Part shown: piece by piece, positions 8,675 through 17,070 of the stretch
How the letters are laid out: each line of letters begins with the position of its first letter
Position numbering within the stretch: the stretch's first letter is position 1
DNA from: an uncultured Bdellovibrionales bacterium
Lineage (GTDB): Bacteria > Bdellovibrionota > FAC87 > UBA2466
Reading direction: 5' to 3'
Assembly (NCBI GenBank): GCA_937903155.1
Contig: CALCZU010000029.1
Span: forward strand, 9,368-73,367
DNA length: 64,000 nucleotides
Program-made: the position numbers and the translations under genes
The notes under the pieces: generated by a model
Databases searched by the model: none
Told to the model about the DNA's origin: nothing
What the model saw: the letters and a program-made list of their open reading frames with translations, nothing else

Positions 8675-8809
8675 TCAACTCCCCTTCATTTACAGGCACA
8701 TTTTTATGCCATGAACTCTTTTTTGAACCGTAAAGAAGGGGTCAACGCATTGCAAAACATATCGTTGATACGTCTTAACAAATGTCCGCTCAGTTGTTGA
8801 AAATCTTTA

Positions 8810-9547
8810 TTAAAACCAATTAAAGTCGGACTCTATTCCTAAAACAGCATAATGAATCCACGCGAACGTATAGACGCGATCATTATCGGCGCCGCCCTCC
8901 AACGTGCGGTAACCGCCGTAGATCCTCCATTTTTCATTAAGGTTGTAGACTGCTTTTAAAAGAACATCCTCTGCCCTTCCCTGAGGTGCGGCCAATGCAT
9001 CGGCAATCATTGAAAGAGTCAGTTTATCATCAATTTGCCAGTCCAACTCAAAATGAAGCAAAGGAACAAAACCTAAGTTGGGACTTTCTTTTACTGTAAT
9101 CCCATCCGAGATTCGGATCTGCGCATCCCTCACTTTAGCGGTAACTCCCAATGTGTAACGAAAACGACTTTCGGGATTGAAGGTATACAGATAGCTCAAA
9201 CGATAGGAGTTAAACTTGTAGTTTGCGTTTAAAATCTGATTGCCAGAAAAGGTATGATCCAAAAATTTAAAATTTGAAACAGCATAAAACGAGGTTGTGG
9301 AAGAGTAAGGCGCGAACAAAAGTTTAAAGGCGTGGTGAGGAGTCGCTTGCCAGCGCCCTTCGAGTCTCACACTGTAGTTCGGCCCCTTCTCTGTTTGCGC
9401 GAGATCCACCCGAGTTCCGTCAGAGCCGGAAATATTAAACTCGTTTTTACCCTGCCACGCCGGCCCTTGCTCGAGGGTTATGTTCACGATGGCAAAAGAG
9501 AAAGAAGAAAAACAAACCCATATCATCAGGAGAGAGAGACGTTGCAT
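8810..9547 (-). CDS. Predicted outer-membrane beta-barrel protein
   Basis: The protein has 245 residues. A signal peptide (about 1-19, ending S-F-A) is followed by many alternating hydrophobic/polar strands with aromatic belts (for example F-N-S-Y-R-L-S-Y-L-Y-T-F, and K-W-R-I-Y-G-G-Y-R-T-L). The protein ends in F-N-W-F; a C-terminal aromatic residue is the usual signal for outer-membrane insertion. A small 10- to 12-strand barrel is plausible at this length. There are no cysteines in the mature part apart from chance and no enzyme motif is visible. It is a single gene; the next minus-strand gene starts 136 bp downstream. Function beyond outer-membrane location is unknown. Confidence 0.72.
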   Translation of the reverse strand: MQRLSLLMIWVCFSSFSFAIVNITLEQGPAWQGKNEFNISGSDGTRVDLAQTEKGPNYSVRLEGRWQATPHHAFKLLFAPYSSTTSFYAVSNFKFLDHTFSGNQILNANYKFNSYRLSYLYTFNPESRFRYTLGVTAKVRDAQIRISDGITVKESPNLGFVPLLHFELDWQIDDKLTLSMIADALAAPQGRAEDVLLKAVYNLNEKWRIYGGYRTLEGGADNDRVYTFAWIHYAVLGIESDFNWF

Positions 9548-9682
9548 GGGATAAAACTAACCTCCTCTGAAGACAAAGTGAATCAGTTTAATGTTTTTCT
9601 GTACCCTTTTTCGAGACTTAACGCGTCGTTTTTTTAACTGTTTGATATTGAGTTCCCGGGAGAATCGGCCGATAAGCATCAC

Positions 9683-10327
9683 ATGAAAATAATCTCTTTT
9701 TTAATGGTGCTCTTATCTTTCGCAAAAGCCGAAGTGAAAAATCCTCTCCCTTGCGCTGATGAAAACTGCGTGACTTGTGAAACAACGCAGATTCCAGAAC
9801 CAGCCATCTCAAAATGTACTCGATGCGCTTCAGGATTTGTCTATTCGAAATCGGAACAAATGTGCGTGCATTGCGCCAAAGGAACCGACGCTCAACAAAC
9901 GAAGTGTTTAGAATGTAGCGCCGAATGCGCCATTTGCGATGAACGCGGATATTGCGCAGATTGCCTTTGGGACCAGGCCATCGATGGAAAATGTTCGCTC
10001 CCTCAGTGTAAGCTCGGAATCTATAGTCCTCTTGAAAGAAAATGTGTTGCCGTCCCGACGACGACGACCACAATCCCATCGACGAATCCCATTGAGTCTC
10101 CCTTACCGCGCACAAGTATTCCACTTGTACCGACTCCGATTTCTTCGCCAACGCCATGTAAGGCAGGAGATTCAAAATGTAATTTTAGTTCCCCCACTCC
10201 GATCCCACCCGTGCGCGGGGCCGTGGTACCGTCCGTAACCTCTAGCAGTGTTTGTAAGGTCGGAGACGAGAATTGTGCCTGGGATCGGAAAGTTCCAGCG
10301 AAAGCGAGTCCGAGAACGTCTAAATAA
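9683..10327 (+). CDS. Secreted protein with furin-like Cys-rich repeats
   Basis: The protein has 214 residues. A signal peptide (about 1-16) precedes a domain at about 24-122 with many C-x-x-C pairs (C-V-T-C, C-T-R-C, C-V-H-C, C-L-E-C, C-A-I-C, C-A-D-C), a spacing like the furin-like/growth-factor-receptor Cys-rich repeats common in eukaryotic surface proteins. The domain is followed by a low-complexity linker rich in T, P and S from about 125 to 170. Two short repeats, C-K-A/V-G-D-x-x-C, follow in the tail near 157 and 190. The architecture suggests an exported, disulfide-rich, possibly surface-displayed protein. The ATG at 9683 lacks a strong ribosome binding site. Ligand and role are unknown. 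Confidence 0.72.
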   Translation: MKIISFLMVLLSFAKAEVKNPLPCADENCVTCETTQIPEPAISKCTRCASGFVYSKSEQMCVHCAKGTDAQQTKCLECSAECAICDERGYCADCLWDQAIDGKCSLPQCKLGIYSPLERKCVAVPTTTTTIPSTNPIESPLPRTSIPLVPTPISSPTPCKAGDSKCNFSSPTPIPPVRGAVVPSVTSSSVCKVGDENCAWDRKVPAKASPRTSK

Positions 10328-10411
10328 ATTTTCGTCGTGCGCTCTTTTAGTCCTACTTTAGGGCTTGTGATTTTTATTTACCTCAGATAGCCATCGCCTT
10401 GAGGTGTCACG

Positions 10412-11128
10412 ATGAAAATGTTTTTACTAGGTGCTTTTGTATGGGCAAACGTTGCCTCCGCGGGCTGTTTGGACAATCCTATTTTTCAAGGATTGGCACG
10501 CGCGATTTGGCCGGCTAACCATTCTATCGGGAAATTAATTGATGCTCGATTCCGTGGGGCAATACCCGAGGCGATCATCTACACCCAATACCACCGAGGA
10601 TTTACGGTTTATCAGCTGAAAAATTCTGAAGAGTTAGCCAATGCAGTGGCCGATGGGTTATCTCAATTTAAAATCGAAGTGGGATTAGGTTTCTGGCAAA
10701 GCGTCGGAAAGCCCGCCGGTGCCCGATATGTGGATGTGGACGGGAAAACGACTGCTTTATCCTTACTAACCGACACTCAAGCTTTCATCGAAACTATCGC
10801 GTTTGAAGGAAAAGGAAAAGTTCGACTCGATTTCGTTCCTAATCGGGAGAGGCATACCTCTTCCAGTACCTGGTACGCGCCGAGCGGCGACCAAATGTTG
10901 GAGACGGTTTTAAAACATTTAGTGGCTAAAGGAATCGATCGCGCGATCGTAGATAAAAACCTAAACGAGATCTTTAGAGACTTCAGCAAGGCCCTCCAAG
11001 TCTCAGTGACCTTAGACTGGAATCTCTTAGAAGGACGAAATAAAGACAAACTGAGAAGCCTCCTCGATTGCATTCACGAGACAGTTTCTCGCCCCTATGA
11101 ACTCCATTATCCCTCGCGGGAAGGCTAA
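10412..11128 (+). CDS. Secreted hypothetical protein
   Basis: The protein has 238 residues with a signal peptide at 1-17 (ending A-S-A-G-C). The cysteine directly after could make it a lipoprotein, but the preceding residues are not a clean lipobox. The mature part is mixed alpha/beta with a second cysteine close to the C-terminus (L-L-D-C-I-H). GAGGTGTC lies just upstream of the ATG. I do not recognise the family. It converges with the small secreted gene at 11130 with a single base between stops, so no separate terminator fits between them. Confidence 0.7.
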   Translation: MKMFLLGAFVWANVASAGCLDNPIFQGLARAIWPANHSIGKLIDARFRGAIPEAIIYTQYHRGFTVYQLKNSEELANAVADGLSQFKIEVGLGFWQSVGKPAGARYVDVDGKTTALSLLTDTQAFIETIAFEGKGKVRLDFVPNRERHTSSSTWYAPSGDQMLETVLKHLVAKGIDRAIVDKNLNEIFRDFSKALQVSVTLDWNLLEGRNKDKLRSLLDCIHETVSRPYELHYPSREG

Positions 11129-11129
11129 C

Positions 11130-11402
11130 CTACCACTCCCAGGAAAACGTCCCCGTTGCGCTCGCGACTTTGTATTCGCACGCGTTTGTCCCAATTTTTA
11201 CTACGTTTTCATTCCATCCCAAGGGGGGATGAGGATGTTTCAAATATTCATTGGCTTGACGATAAGCATCTTGTCTCGCCAGTAGGACAAGCGTGTTATC
11301 GCTCACGTCGCACTCGCCCTTCGCTTGACCTTTGTACGTAGCTTTTTGCCAACTGGCCATCGTGGTTGCGGATAATAGTAAACACATAAAAATAGTTTTC
11401 AT
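11130..11402 (-). CDS. Small secreted hypothetical protein
   Basis: The protein has 90 residues. AAAGGAGAAGTG directly precedes the ATG at 11402; an in-frame GTG one codon earlier is part of this ribosome binding region, so I did not use it. A signal peptide covers about 1-16. The mature protein of about 74 residues has two cysteines (G-E-C-D-V and N-A-C-E-Y) that could pair, and ends in W-E-W. No family is recognised. It converges with the gene ending at 11128. Confidence 0.72.
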   Translation of the reverse strand: MKTIFMCLLLSATTMASWQKATYKGQAKGECDVSDNTLVLLARQDAYRQANEYLKHPHPPLGWNENVVKIGTNACEYKVASATGTFSWEW

Positions 11403-11482
11403 CACTTCTCCTTTATTGAAATAAGATAATGCTTAAGAGTGAATGACAAAAATTAAAAAACGCTATCGATACGATTAGAAAA

Positions 11483-11890
11483 TCAAGGTTTCACGGCGTG
11501 ACAAGGGAGATTCTTAAATTCCACGTTCGGAGTGGTGGTTCCGAAACGGTAATCCATTAAAATTTCTTTTCCGTCGTCTTTAATCTCAACTTCCGCTTTA
11601 AAGACTAACGGCACAGGAGGGAATGTGACTACTGGCCCGTTCACTAAAAGAATTGCCTTAAATTTTGCACTCCAATTATCAGCATTTGGCTTCCAATTTA
11701 TCGGTTCAATCGTCCAGCCTTCTTCTTTGTCCAAATCCTGATGCCAGACTTTTTGAGTCGATTTATTGAGAGCGATGAACAACGATTTTCCACTGCAAAC
11801 CAGTTCTGACTGACTGAGAACCTCTTCTGGAGAAATCGAAAACGCGGTGATAGACGAAAAGAAAACCAAAGCCGCAAAAACAACTTTCAT
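11483..11890 (-). CDS. Secreted hypothetical protein
   Basis: The protein has 135 residues with a signal peptide at about 1-17 (ending T-A-F-S). The mature part is beta-rich (V-F-K-A-E-V-E-I-K-D-D-G-K-E-I) with two cysteines, one near residue 32 and one near the C-terminus in N-L-P-C-H. A ribosome binding site of AGGGAAGG type lies upstream of the ATG. Its size and pattern resemble other small exported proteins in this window, notably the gene at 12102, but I cannot show homology by eye. Function unknown. Confidence 0.72.
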   Translation of the reverse strand: MKVVFAALVFFSSITAFSISPEEVLSQSELVCSGKSLFIALNKSTQKVWHQDLDKEEGWTIEPINWKPNADNWSAKFKAILLVNGPVVTFPPVPLVFKAEVEIKDDGKEILMDYRFGTTTPNVEFKNLPCHAVKP

Positions 11891-12101
11891 ATACCTTCCC
11901 TCACCCTTTCCAAAACGATGAACGCAAACCGTATCGCAATCGGAGTGGATGAAGGAAAATAAATTTTTCTCAGAATTACAAATTTATAACTTTTGTGCAC
12001 GCATCGTTTGATAACAAAGGAATTCGTTATTTGATTTGAAGTTTGTGGCTTGAGTCCAGGTTTAGTATGACATTTAGAAATTCTCGTTTTTGGAGGTTCT
12101 T

Positions 12102-12551
12102 ATGAAACAAATATTCGTCGTTCTGTTCTTGGGAGTTGCAATTTCTTACGCGAGCTTCGCAGGTGAAGTTGAAAATCGGTGTGAATTTACACTTCGAAAC
12201 GGAGTAAAAAACGCTGACGGAATTTTATCTATCAGCGAAAAGGACGGAAAACTTTCGGGATATTGGAATCTGACTCAAGACGGTCAAAAAAGTAAAGATG
12301 TCGAGCTGAAAAAACTTGAACTTCAAGTATGGCCTAATGGCGCAGATCCTGAGTCTGGAGAAATCGTTAAAGCACAGGCCCTGAAGCTGATTAAATATCT
12401 CACTATCAAACCTCGGGAAGTTGCCAAAGTAAAAATCTTCGTAAACATGGATTTTCCGATGCTCGCTGAGTTAGTTGTTTTCATTGGCGATGGAGGAAAG
12501 GTCCTCGGTAAAGTAGGGACTCTCGGCGAGACTTTCGCCTGCAAAAAATAA
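12102..12551 (+). CDS. Secreted hypothetical protein
   Basis: The protein has 149 residues. The start at 12102 is chosen because TGGAGG lies five bases upstream; an upstream in-frame ATG at 12090 overlaps that site. The signal peptide is about 1-21 (ending A-S-F-A). The mature part starts G-E-V-E-N-R-C and ends F-A-C-K-K, so the first and last segments may be joined by a disulfide, and beta-strands alternate with lysine-rich turns between. No family is recognised. The gene is monocistronic and converges on the PAP2 gene 60 bp away. Confidence 0.75.
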   Translation: MKQIFVVLFLGVAISYASFAGEVENRCEFTLRNGVKNADGILSISEKDGKLSGYWNLTQDGQKSKDVELKKLELQVWPNGADPESGEIVKAQALKLIKYLTIKPREVAKVKIFVNMDFPMLAELVVFIGDGGKVLGKVGTLGETFACKK

Positions 12552-12611
12552 ATCTCCGGTGCGGAAACTTTGGCGTTATTAGCTTTTTTCTTCACATTTG
12601 AAAGAAGTCTA

Positions 12612-13157
12612 TCATGCGGAAGGTCGCTCCCGTTTTATGGCAAGATGCAAAGCGAAGGCAAAAGCAGTTCCCATCACCAATCCGGCAAAAACATCCGTCG
12701 GATAATGAACCCCTAAGTAGATGCGCGAAAAACCAATTAGCAGGATTAGAAGCGTCGCAACGCCTAAAACGATTTTCCTTAAAGTCTTGATTCGACAACA
12801 GGCCATCAGCGCTACGGTGAACCAAAACGTTGCAGCATTTACAGAATGTCCACTGGGAAACGAAAATCCATCAACAGACATGAGTCGATAAACCAAGTCA
12901 GGCCGGTCCCTAGCAAAAATAGATTTTAGAACGTTAAAAAAAATCCCGCCGCCGCAGACTGCGAGAGTCAGTTGCAAAACCAATCGATATTTTTTTGCTG
13001 CGAGCAACAAAAGACTCAAAACGACAGTTAAACTGAATGTTACGGCGCTCGATCCCAAGGAAGTGAAGTCTCGAAAAAATAGAGTCAGGTTTGGAGTTCT
13101 TAAACTGTAGATCGCGCTTGCTATCTGGTGATCCCATGAAACGATCATTTCCAGCAT
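12612..13157 (-). CDS. PAP2 superfamily membrane lipid phosphatase
   Basis: This is an integral-membrane phosphatase of 181 residues with about five or six hydrophobic segments. All three signature motifs of the PAP2/PgpB class are visible: K78-x6-R-P at 85-86, P-S-G-H at 101-104, and S-R at 144-145 followed by H151 and D155. The histidines H104 and H151 are the predicted nucleophile and acid/base. Substrates in the family are phosphatidate, phosphatidylglycerol phosphate or undecaprenyl pyrophosphate; the exact one cannot be told here. Its start overlaps the stop of the metallophosphoesterase gene (TGATG), and a diacylglycerol-kinase-like gene leads the operon, which favours a lipid substrate. 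Confidence 0.93.
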   Translation of the reverse strand: MLEMIVSWDHQIASAIYSLRTPNLTLFFRDFTSLGSSAVTFSLTVVLSLLLLAAKKYRLVLQLTLAVCGGGIFFNVLKSIFARDRPDLVYRLMSVDGFSFPSGHSVNAATFWFTVALMACCRIKTLRKIVLGVATLLILLIGFSRIYLGVHYPTDVFAGLVMGTAFAFALHLAIKRERPSA

Positions 13158-13930
13158 CAGCGAGTCCTCGCGTATTTCTCGACCTGCATTTTCTCAAAAT
13201 CCAAAGAGGCCGCCAATTCCAGAAGCCTGACTTCGACGAAATCAGAATCAATGACGATTTCGTTAATCGAATTCTTACCCACCTCGCCTTCCCGACCTCG
13301 TGAGGAACTGGAAGTCCCACACTGGGCGAGCAATAACGATCGGCCTTTCGAATCAGAGATTTTCTGGGTCAAACGAGAGTGCGCATGTCCTGACAAAACA
13401 AGATCCACTTTAGAATCTAAAAAAATACTTAAGAGTTTAGAGTCTTGAACGAAAAGGAGCGGATGGTGAAGTGCAACGATACGGAAATTACCGACGGGTG
13501 ATTTTTCAAACATTTTCTTAATAAATTCGAGTTTGCGGGTCCCAAGGCGACCATTTGAAATCCGTAAAAGTGGATGAGTCGAATCGACACCTACGACCGT
13601 CAGCCCTGGGATCTCCAAAACAGGGTTTCGTTCGGCGGAGATCAACGATTGATACAAATGATAGGGCTGAAAAATCCTCTCCCAAATTCGAAAGAGTGGC
13701 AAATCGTGATTTCCCGGAATCACGAGGAGTGGTCGCCCATTTTGGGACAACTGTTCCAGAAATCTCCGCGCCTGAACAAACTGTTTGCGGCGAGCCCTTT
13801 GAGTCAAGTCGCCCGTAATGATCACGGCTTCAAAAGCATGTTTTTTCAAATGTTCCAAAATCGCATCGCCCGCGGCTTCGACGTAAGGGGGGCCAAAATG
13901 CAAATCAGAAAGTTGAAGGAGTCGAATCAT
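13157..13930 (-). CDS. Calcineurin-like metallophosphoesterase
   Basis: This is a cytoplasmic metallophosphoesterase of 257 residues. The metal-binding motifs are complete and in order: D9-L-H11, G-D41-L-T, G-N74-H75-D, H-H-P near 165 and G-H-A-H near 190. It resembles the CpdA/YfcE-like class of phosphodiesterases. It overlaps the upstream kinase-like gene by an ATGA and the downstream PAP2 gene by TGATG, so the three genes are translationally coupled. The context suggests phospholipid or lipid A precursor turnover rather than cyclic-nucleotide hydrolysis, but this is inference. Confidence 0.9.
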   Translation of the reverse strand: MIRLLQLSDLHFGPPYVEAAGDAILEHLKKHAFEAVIITGDLTQRARRKQFVQARRFLEQLSQNGRPLLVIPGNHDLPLFRIWERIFQPYHLYQSLISAERNPVLEIPGLTVVGVDSTHPLLRISNGRLGTRKLEFIKKMFEKSPVGNFRIVALHHPLLFVQDSKLLSIFLDSKVDLVLSGHAHSRLTQKISDSKGRSLLLAQCGTSSSSRGREGEVGKNSINEIVIDSDFVEVRLLELAASLDFEKMQVEKYARTR

Positions 13931-14823
13931 TTCTGTTTATCCAAGGGCTTTGGAGTAAAAATCGTGAGACGCTCATTTAGTACTTCGTATGTCGCAGGGG
14001 TTTGGGACGTCACTTCTCCATCCGTATCGAGATTTATCTGAGGCACTGTTGTAATCGTAAAACGGGGAGCGCGCAGTAAATGGAGACCCTTGTCGGGGCT
14101 GTGTTTTTTTAGAAGATAAAGTGGGATGAGTGAAAAAACTCTCCACCCACTTGTAAAATGAGCGCTGAAAAGATCGAGCAAACCATCGTTTGCCGAGGCA
14201 TCAGGTGCGATTGAAATACCAGAACCATAAAATTTTCCGTTGCAGATAGTAATTTGGCGGGATTTAAAGGAGTGCGTTTCTCCATTGCATTCCACTTTTG
14301 CTTTAAAATATTTCGTTCGGTGCAAGAAACTAAAACTGTACGCGACATATGCCCAGAGACCCCAACGTTTTTTGTGGTTTGCGGGGACAATTTTATTCAC
14401 TTGAGTGCTAAGTCCCATTCCCGAAACATTTAAAAAAGGGTTGCCGTTGACTTGCGCCACATCCACTTTCTGGGAATGCCCGTGCCCGATAACTTGCGCC
14501 GCGCCCTCAATCGTCAAAGGAATCTCGAGAGTGCGAGCTAAGTTATTCGCCGTTCCTAAGGGAATGACTCCCAATGGAATCGCTTTTCCCAGAAGCGCTT
14601 TAGCGGCACAAAGTGAAGTGCCATCCCCTCCCGCTGTAATAACCATATCAATTTTGTCGGCGAAGCGATTAATCAGTTCCGCAAAGTGCCCGGGGTTTGA
14701 CTCGGACGTCTCAATCAAATCGAGCCCAACATTGCGTAATGCCGGAGCGATTTTTTCTCGTAATTCTTTCGTCTGCCGAGCTCCACCATTGATTAATAAA
14801 AGCGCACGTTTCATACGTGCCAT
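13927..14823 (-). CDS. Diacylglycerol kinase-like lipid kinase (YegS/BmrU type)
   Basis: The protein has 298 residues in the DAGK catalytic fold. The nucleotide-binding motif G-G-D-G-T is at 65-69 and the second conserved loop P-L-G-T-A-N-N-L-A at about 88-96. The C-terminal half is the beta-rich lid typical of YegS/BmrU/DgkB proteins. The expected reaction is ATP-dependent phosphorylation of diacylglycerol or a related lipid at the membrane surface. It is the first gene of a three-gene overlapping operon with a metallophosphoesterase and a PAP2 phosphatase. The start could also be the ATG three codons further in; both precede the fold. Confidence 0.92.
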   Translation of the reverse strand: MARMKRALLLINGGARQTKELREKIAPALRNVGLDLIETSESNPGHFAELINRFADKIDMVITAGGDGTSLCAAKALLGKAIPLGVIPLGTANNLARTLEIPLTIEGAAQVIGHGHSQKVDVAQVNGNPFLNVSGMGLSTQVNKIVPANHKKRWGLWAYVAYSFSFLHRTKYFKAKVECNGETHSFKSRQITICNGKFYGSGISIAPDASANDGLLDLFSAHFTSGWRVFSLIPLYLLKKHSPDKGLHLLRAPRFTITTVPQINLDTDGEVTSQTPATYEVLNERLTIFTPKPLDKQK

Positions 14824-14900
14824 CTTCCGCTACTTCAAGGTTCACGGCAAGCCATGGAAATAGATAAGCCGGCATATCCTTTGCTTAGAAGTTGGATCAG

Positions 14901-15385
14901 ATGAACGACATCCAAAAATTGTACCGACTTCGAAGGCTCACTCAACTGCTCGACTCGGAGTTTAGAGGACCCTTTGGATGGAGATTCGGTCTAGACGGGC
15001 TCTTAGGTTTAATCCCCGTCGTGGGAGATTTTTTTACTTCGGCAGCCTCCCTTTACATCATCGGTCAAAGCGCTTTGATGGGAACGCCTCCTGCCATTCT
15101 TTTAAGAATGTTCTTCTGGAGAATTTTGTGGATATTATTCCCGGCGTCGGAAATATTTTCGATTTTTTTTGGAAAGCGAATCAAAAAAATCTTTGGTTAC
15201 TCGAGTCCCATTTAGTCAGTCCAAAAGAAGTTAATTTTCGTTCGAAGCTTTTGCTATGTGCGATTCTTATCTTAGTTCTGTGTTTGATTGGAGTTTCGGG
15301 CTATGTGAGCTTTCAGATTTTGCAGAGTCTCTATCATTGGTTTTTTCCCGTAGTCGCACCTGGGGGATGGTATGTCCTGCTTTAG
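14901..15385 (+). pseudogene. DUF4112 family membrane protein, frameshifted
   Basis: The first frame encodes a DUF4112 N-terminus (G-L-D-G-L-L-G-L-I-P-V-V-G-D) as far as L-L-R-M at about 15110. The expected second half (F-V-D-I-I-P-G-V-G-N-I-F-D, W-K-A-N-Q-K-N) continues in the minus-one frame to the TAG at 15383-15385. Joined across about 15111-15117 the protein would be about 161 residues, the usual DUF4112 length, with hydrophobic segments and a C-terminal membrane anchor. Unshifted, the first frame ends at 15215. No classic slippery heptamer is visible, so a one-base deletion or a sequence error is likelier than programmed frameshifting. DUF4112 has no established function. Confidence 0.7.
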
Positions 15386-15497
15386 TGAGAACCGGAAATT
15401 GATTCGGATCTGTCCCCGTCGGCTATCACTTCTTTGAGTCAGAAAGCAGCTGAGAAAAATAACGAAATCTCATCACTGTATATGCGGGGCAACCTCT

Positions 15498-16403
15498 TTA
15501 CTTGAGCCAACCTTTTTTTCGAAACCAAACAAAGAGAATGGCACAGGTAACAATCATTACCGCCCACACAGCGGCGTAACCCCACCGCCAATCCAGTTCT
15601 GGAATGAATTTAAAATTCATTCCATAGACGCCGACAATAAAAGTCAGGGGCATGAAAAATACCGAGAAGAGTGTGAGAACGCGGACGATGTCATTCGTGC
15701 GGTTAGCAGAGAGAGATAAGTGTGTGTCTAAAAGGTGAGCGACATCTTCTTCGAGCTCACTGCTGAAAAAATACATGCGGTCGCCTTCTTCGCGAATCGA
15801 GCGCAACTCCATTTTGGGCGCATCTCGTAAGTGCATTTTAAAAATCACATCGAGAGTCATTCGGATCATGCGTTTGTAGATTGAGATTTTGCGTTTTAAA
15901 AAGTAAAGGTCTTTGATAATCCCCGGTTTTATGGACCCTTCAATAATCATGAGTTCAAACGCTTCGAAACTATTTTCGTTAAAACTCAAAGGAGCTTCGT
16001 AAGATTCAAGGACTGCCTGTAAAATGTCGGCTAATAGTCGGTACGGATGATTCATCACTCTTCGGGGAGCCGCTTCAAACAAGCTTGTGAGGAACTTTGG
16101 CTCTTTGCGATGGACCGTTACCAAGAAATGTGGTCCCACAAAACACGCGATCTTGCGAGTCAGTTCCGTCATCGTATCGGCTTCGACAAGTTTGTACGTT
16201 TCTAAATCCGCGTACCGCACCAGAATAAAATGGGCCCCTTCTAAGGTCTCAAACATCGGAAGATGGGACGGTTCGAGACATGTTTTTACGAGATCCGCTG
16301 GAAGAGCGAACTGGGCGATCACCTCTTCGAGTTCTTCAGCCGCCGGATCGATCAGATCAATCCATTGAAAAGTAGCAGTCTTGTCGGAAATGCGCTTGAG
16401 CAT
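15498..16403 (-). CDS. corA: CorA-like magnesium/divalent cation transporter
   Basis: This is a membrane transporter of 301 residues. The long N-terminal cytoplasmic domain is mixed alpha/beta followed by a long helix. Two membrane segments lie at the C-terminus, and the first ends with the signature Y-G-M-N-F, with GMN at about 261-263. The short positively charged tail (R-K-K-G-W-L-K) is typical. CorA forms pentamers that import magnesium, sometimes cobalt or nickel. The gene stands alone, divergent from a small secreted gene at 16538. Family assignment is secure; ion preference is not determined by sequence. Confidence 0.95.
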   Translation of the reverse strand: MLKRISDKTATFQWIDLIDPAAEELEEVIAQFALPADLVKTCLEPSHLPMFETLEGAHFILVRYADLETYKLVEADTMTELTRKIACFVGPHFLVTVHRKEPKFLTSLFEAAPRRVMNHPYRLLADILQAVLESYEAPLSFNENSFEAFELMIIEGSIKPGIIKDLYFLKRKISIYKRMIRMTLDVIFKMHLRDAPKMELRSIREEGDRMYFFSSELEEDVAHLLDTHLSLSANRTNDIVRVLTLFSVFFMPLTFIVGVYGMNFKFIPELDWRWGYAAVWAVMIVTCAILFVWFRKKGWLK

Positions 16404-16537
16404 CTCTTAGATGTATCACATGATCACGGCCAATCTATCGAATAGTTAGAAAAATTCAGTGATTACGACTGGGTCCTTTTTGTTGTTGATCGAAAGTGTG
16501 GGAAAATGCTAAGTTCCGCCAACTTTGAGGTACCCCC

Positions 16538-16987
16538 ATGGCTAAATATTTTCTGGTAGTTCTATTATTTTTTGTTTCTGTTTGCCCGGTTCAAGCAGCG
16601 ACGATGATATTTTTCAAAACCGAGACTGACCGTCTCGAGAGCATGTTGTTAATTGCAGCGGATGGTAAAATTTATCAACGCACAGTTGGAAAAAAGGATT
16701 TTAAACTCTTCCGCAGCCAACTTCCCAACGGGATCAAATCGATCGAAATCTTAGCCAGAAAAACAGTAAATCCCGAAACGAATATTTTTCAGACGGTGCT
16801 CTTCGTGATTGGTTCCGATGGCCAAATCTATGTTCTGCAAGAAGCCTCAAAAGAATTCGAAATGCAGAATTATACGTTTCCGGAAGCAAAAGCCGAGCCG
16901 GAAATAAAATCAGTTCCGATGAAGATGGAAGCGCCAGACCCCCTTCCCTCGAAGCCAAAGCAGATTATCCCGGCCCCTGCCAAGTAG
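16538..16987 (+). CDS. Secreted hypothetical protein with proline-rich tail
   Basis: The protein has 149 residues with a signal peptide at about 1-20 (ending V-Q-A). The mature part contains two similar beta hairpins with the pattern I-A-A/G-x-D-G-x-I-Y (around residues 35-45 and 90-98), suggesting an internal repeat. From about 120 the sequence is low complexity, rich in P, K and E. GAGGTACCCCC lies upstream of the ATG. No family is recognised; an exported or periplasmic location is expected. Confidence 0.7.
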   Translation: MAKYFLVVLLFFVSVCPVQAATMIFFKTETDRLESMLLIAADGKIYQRTVGKKDFKLFRSQLPNGIKSIEILARKTVNPETNIFQTVLFVIGSDGQIYVLQEASKEFEMQNYTFPEAKAEPEIKSVPMKMEAPDPLPSKPKQIIPAPAK

Positions 16988-17070
16988 TCAGTTCGCTTCC
17001 AGTTTAGAGAAGACCGAAATAGGCTTCAAAATCCCATTGCCTATTTGTCAATTTCTGCCAAACTTTTAGA

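Noticed and set aside
9618..10175. Long minus-strand open frame antisense to the Cys-rich secreted gene
   Set aside because: It has no signal peptide or domain pattern, its composition is arginine- and tryptophan-rich as in shadow frames, and the plus strand has a signal peptide and regular cysteine pairs.
15111..15117. Programmed frameshift site in the DUF4112 gene
   Set aside because: No X-XXY-YYZ heptamer or downstream hairpin is visible; mutation or sequence error is simpler.
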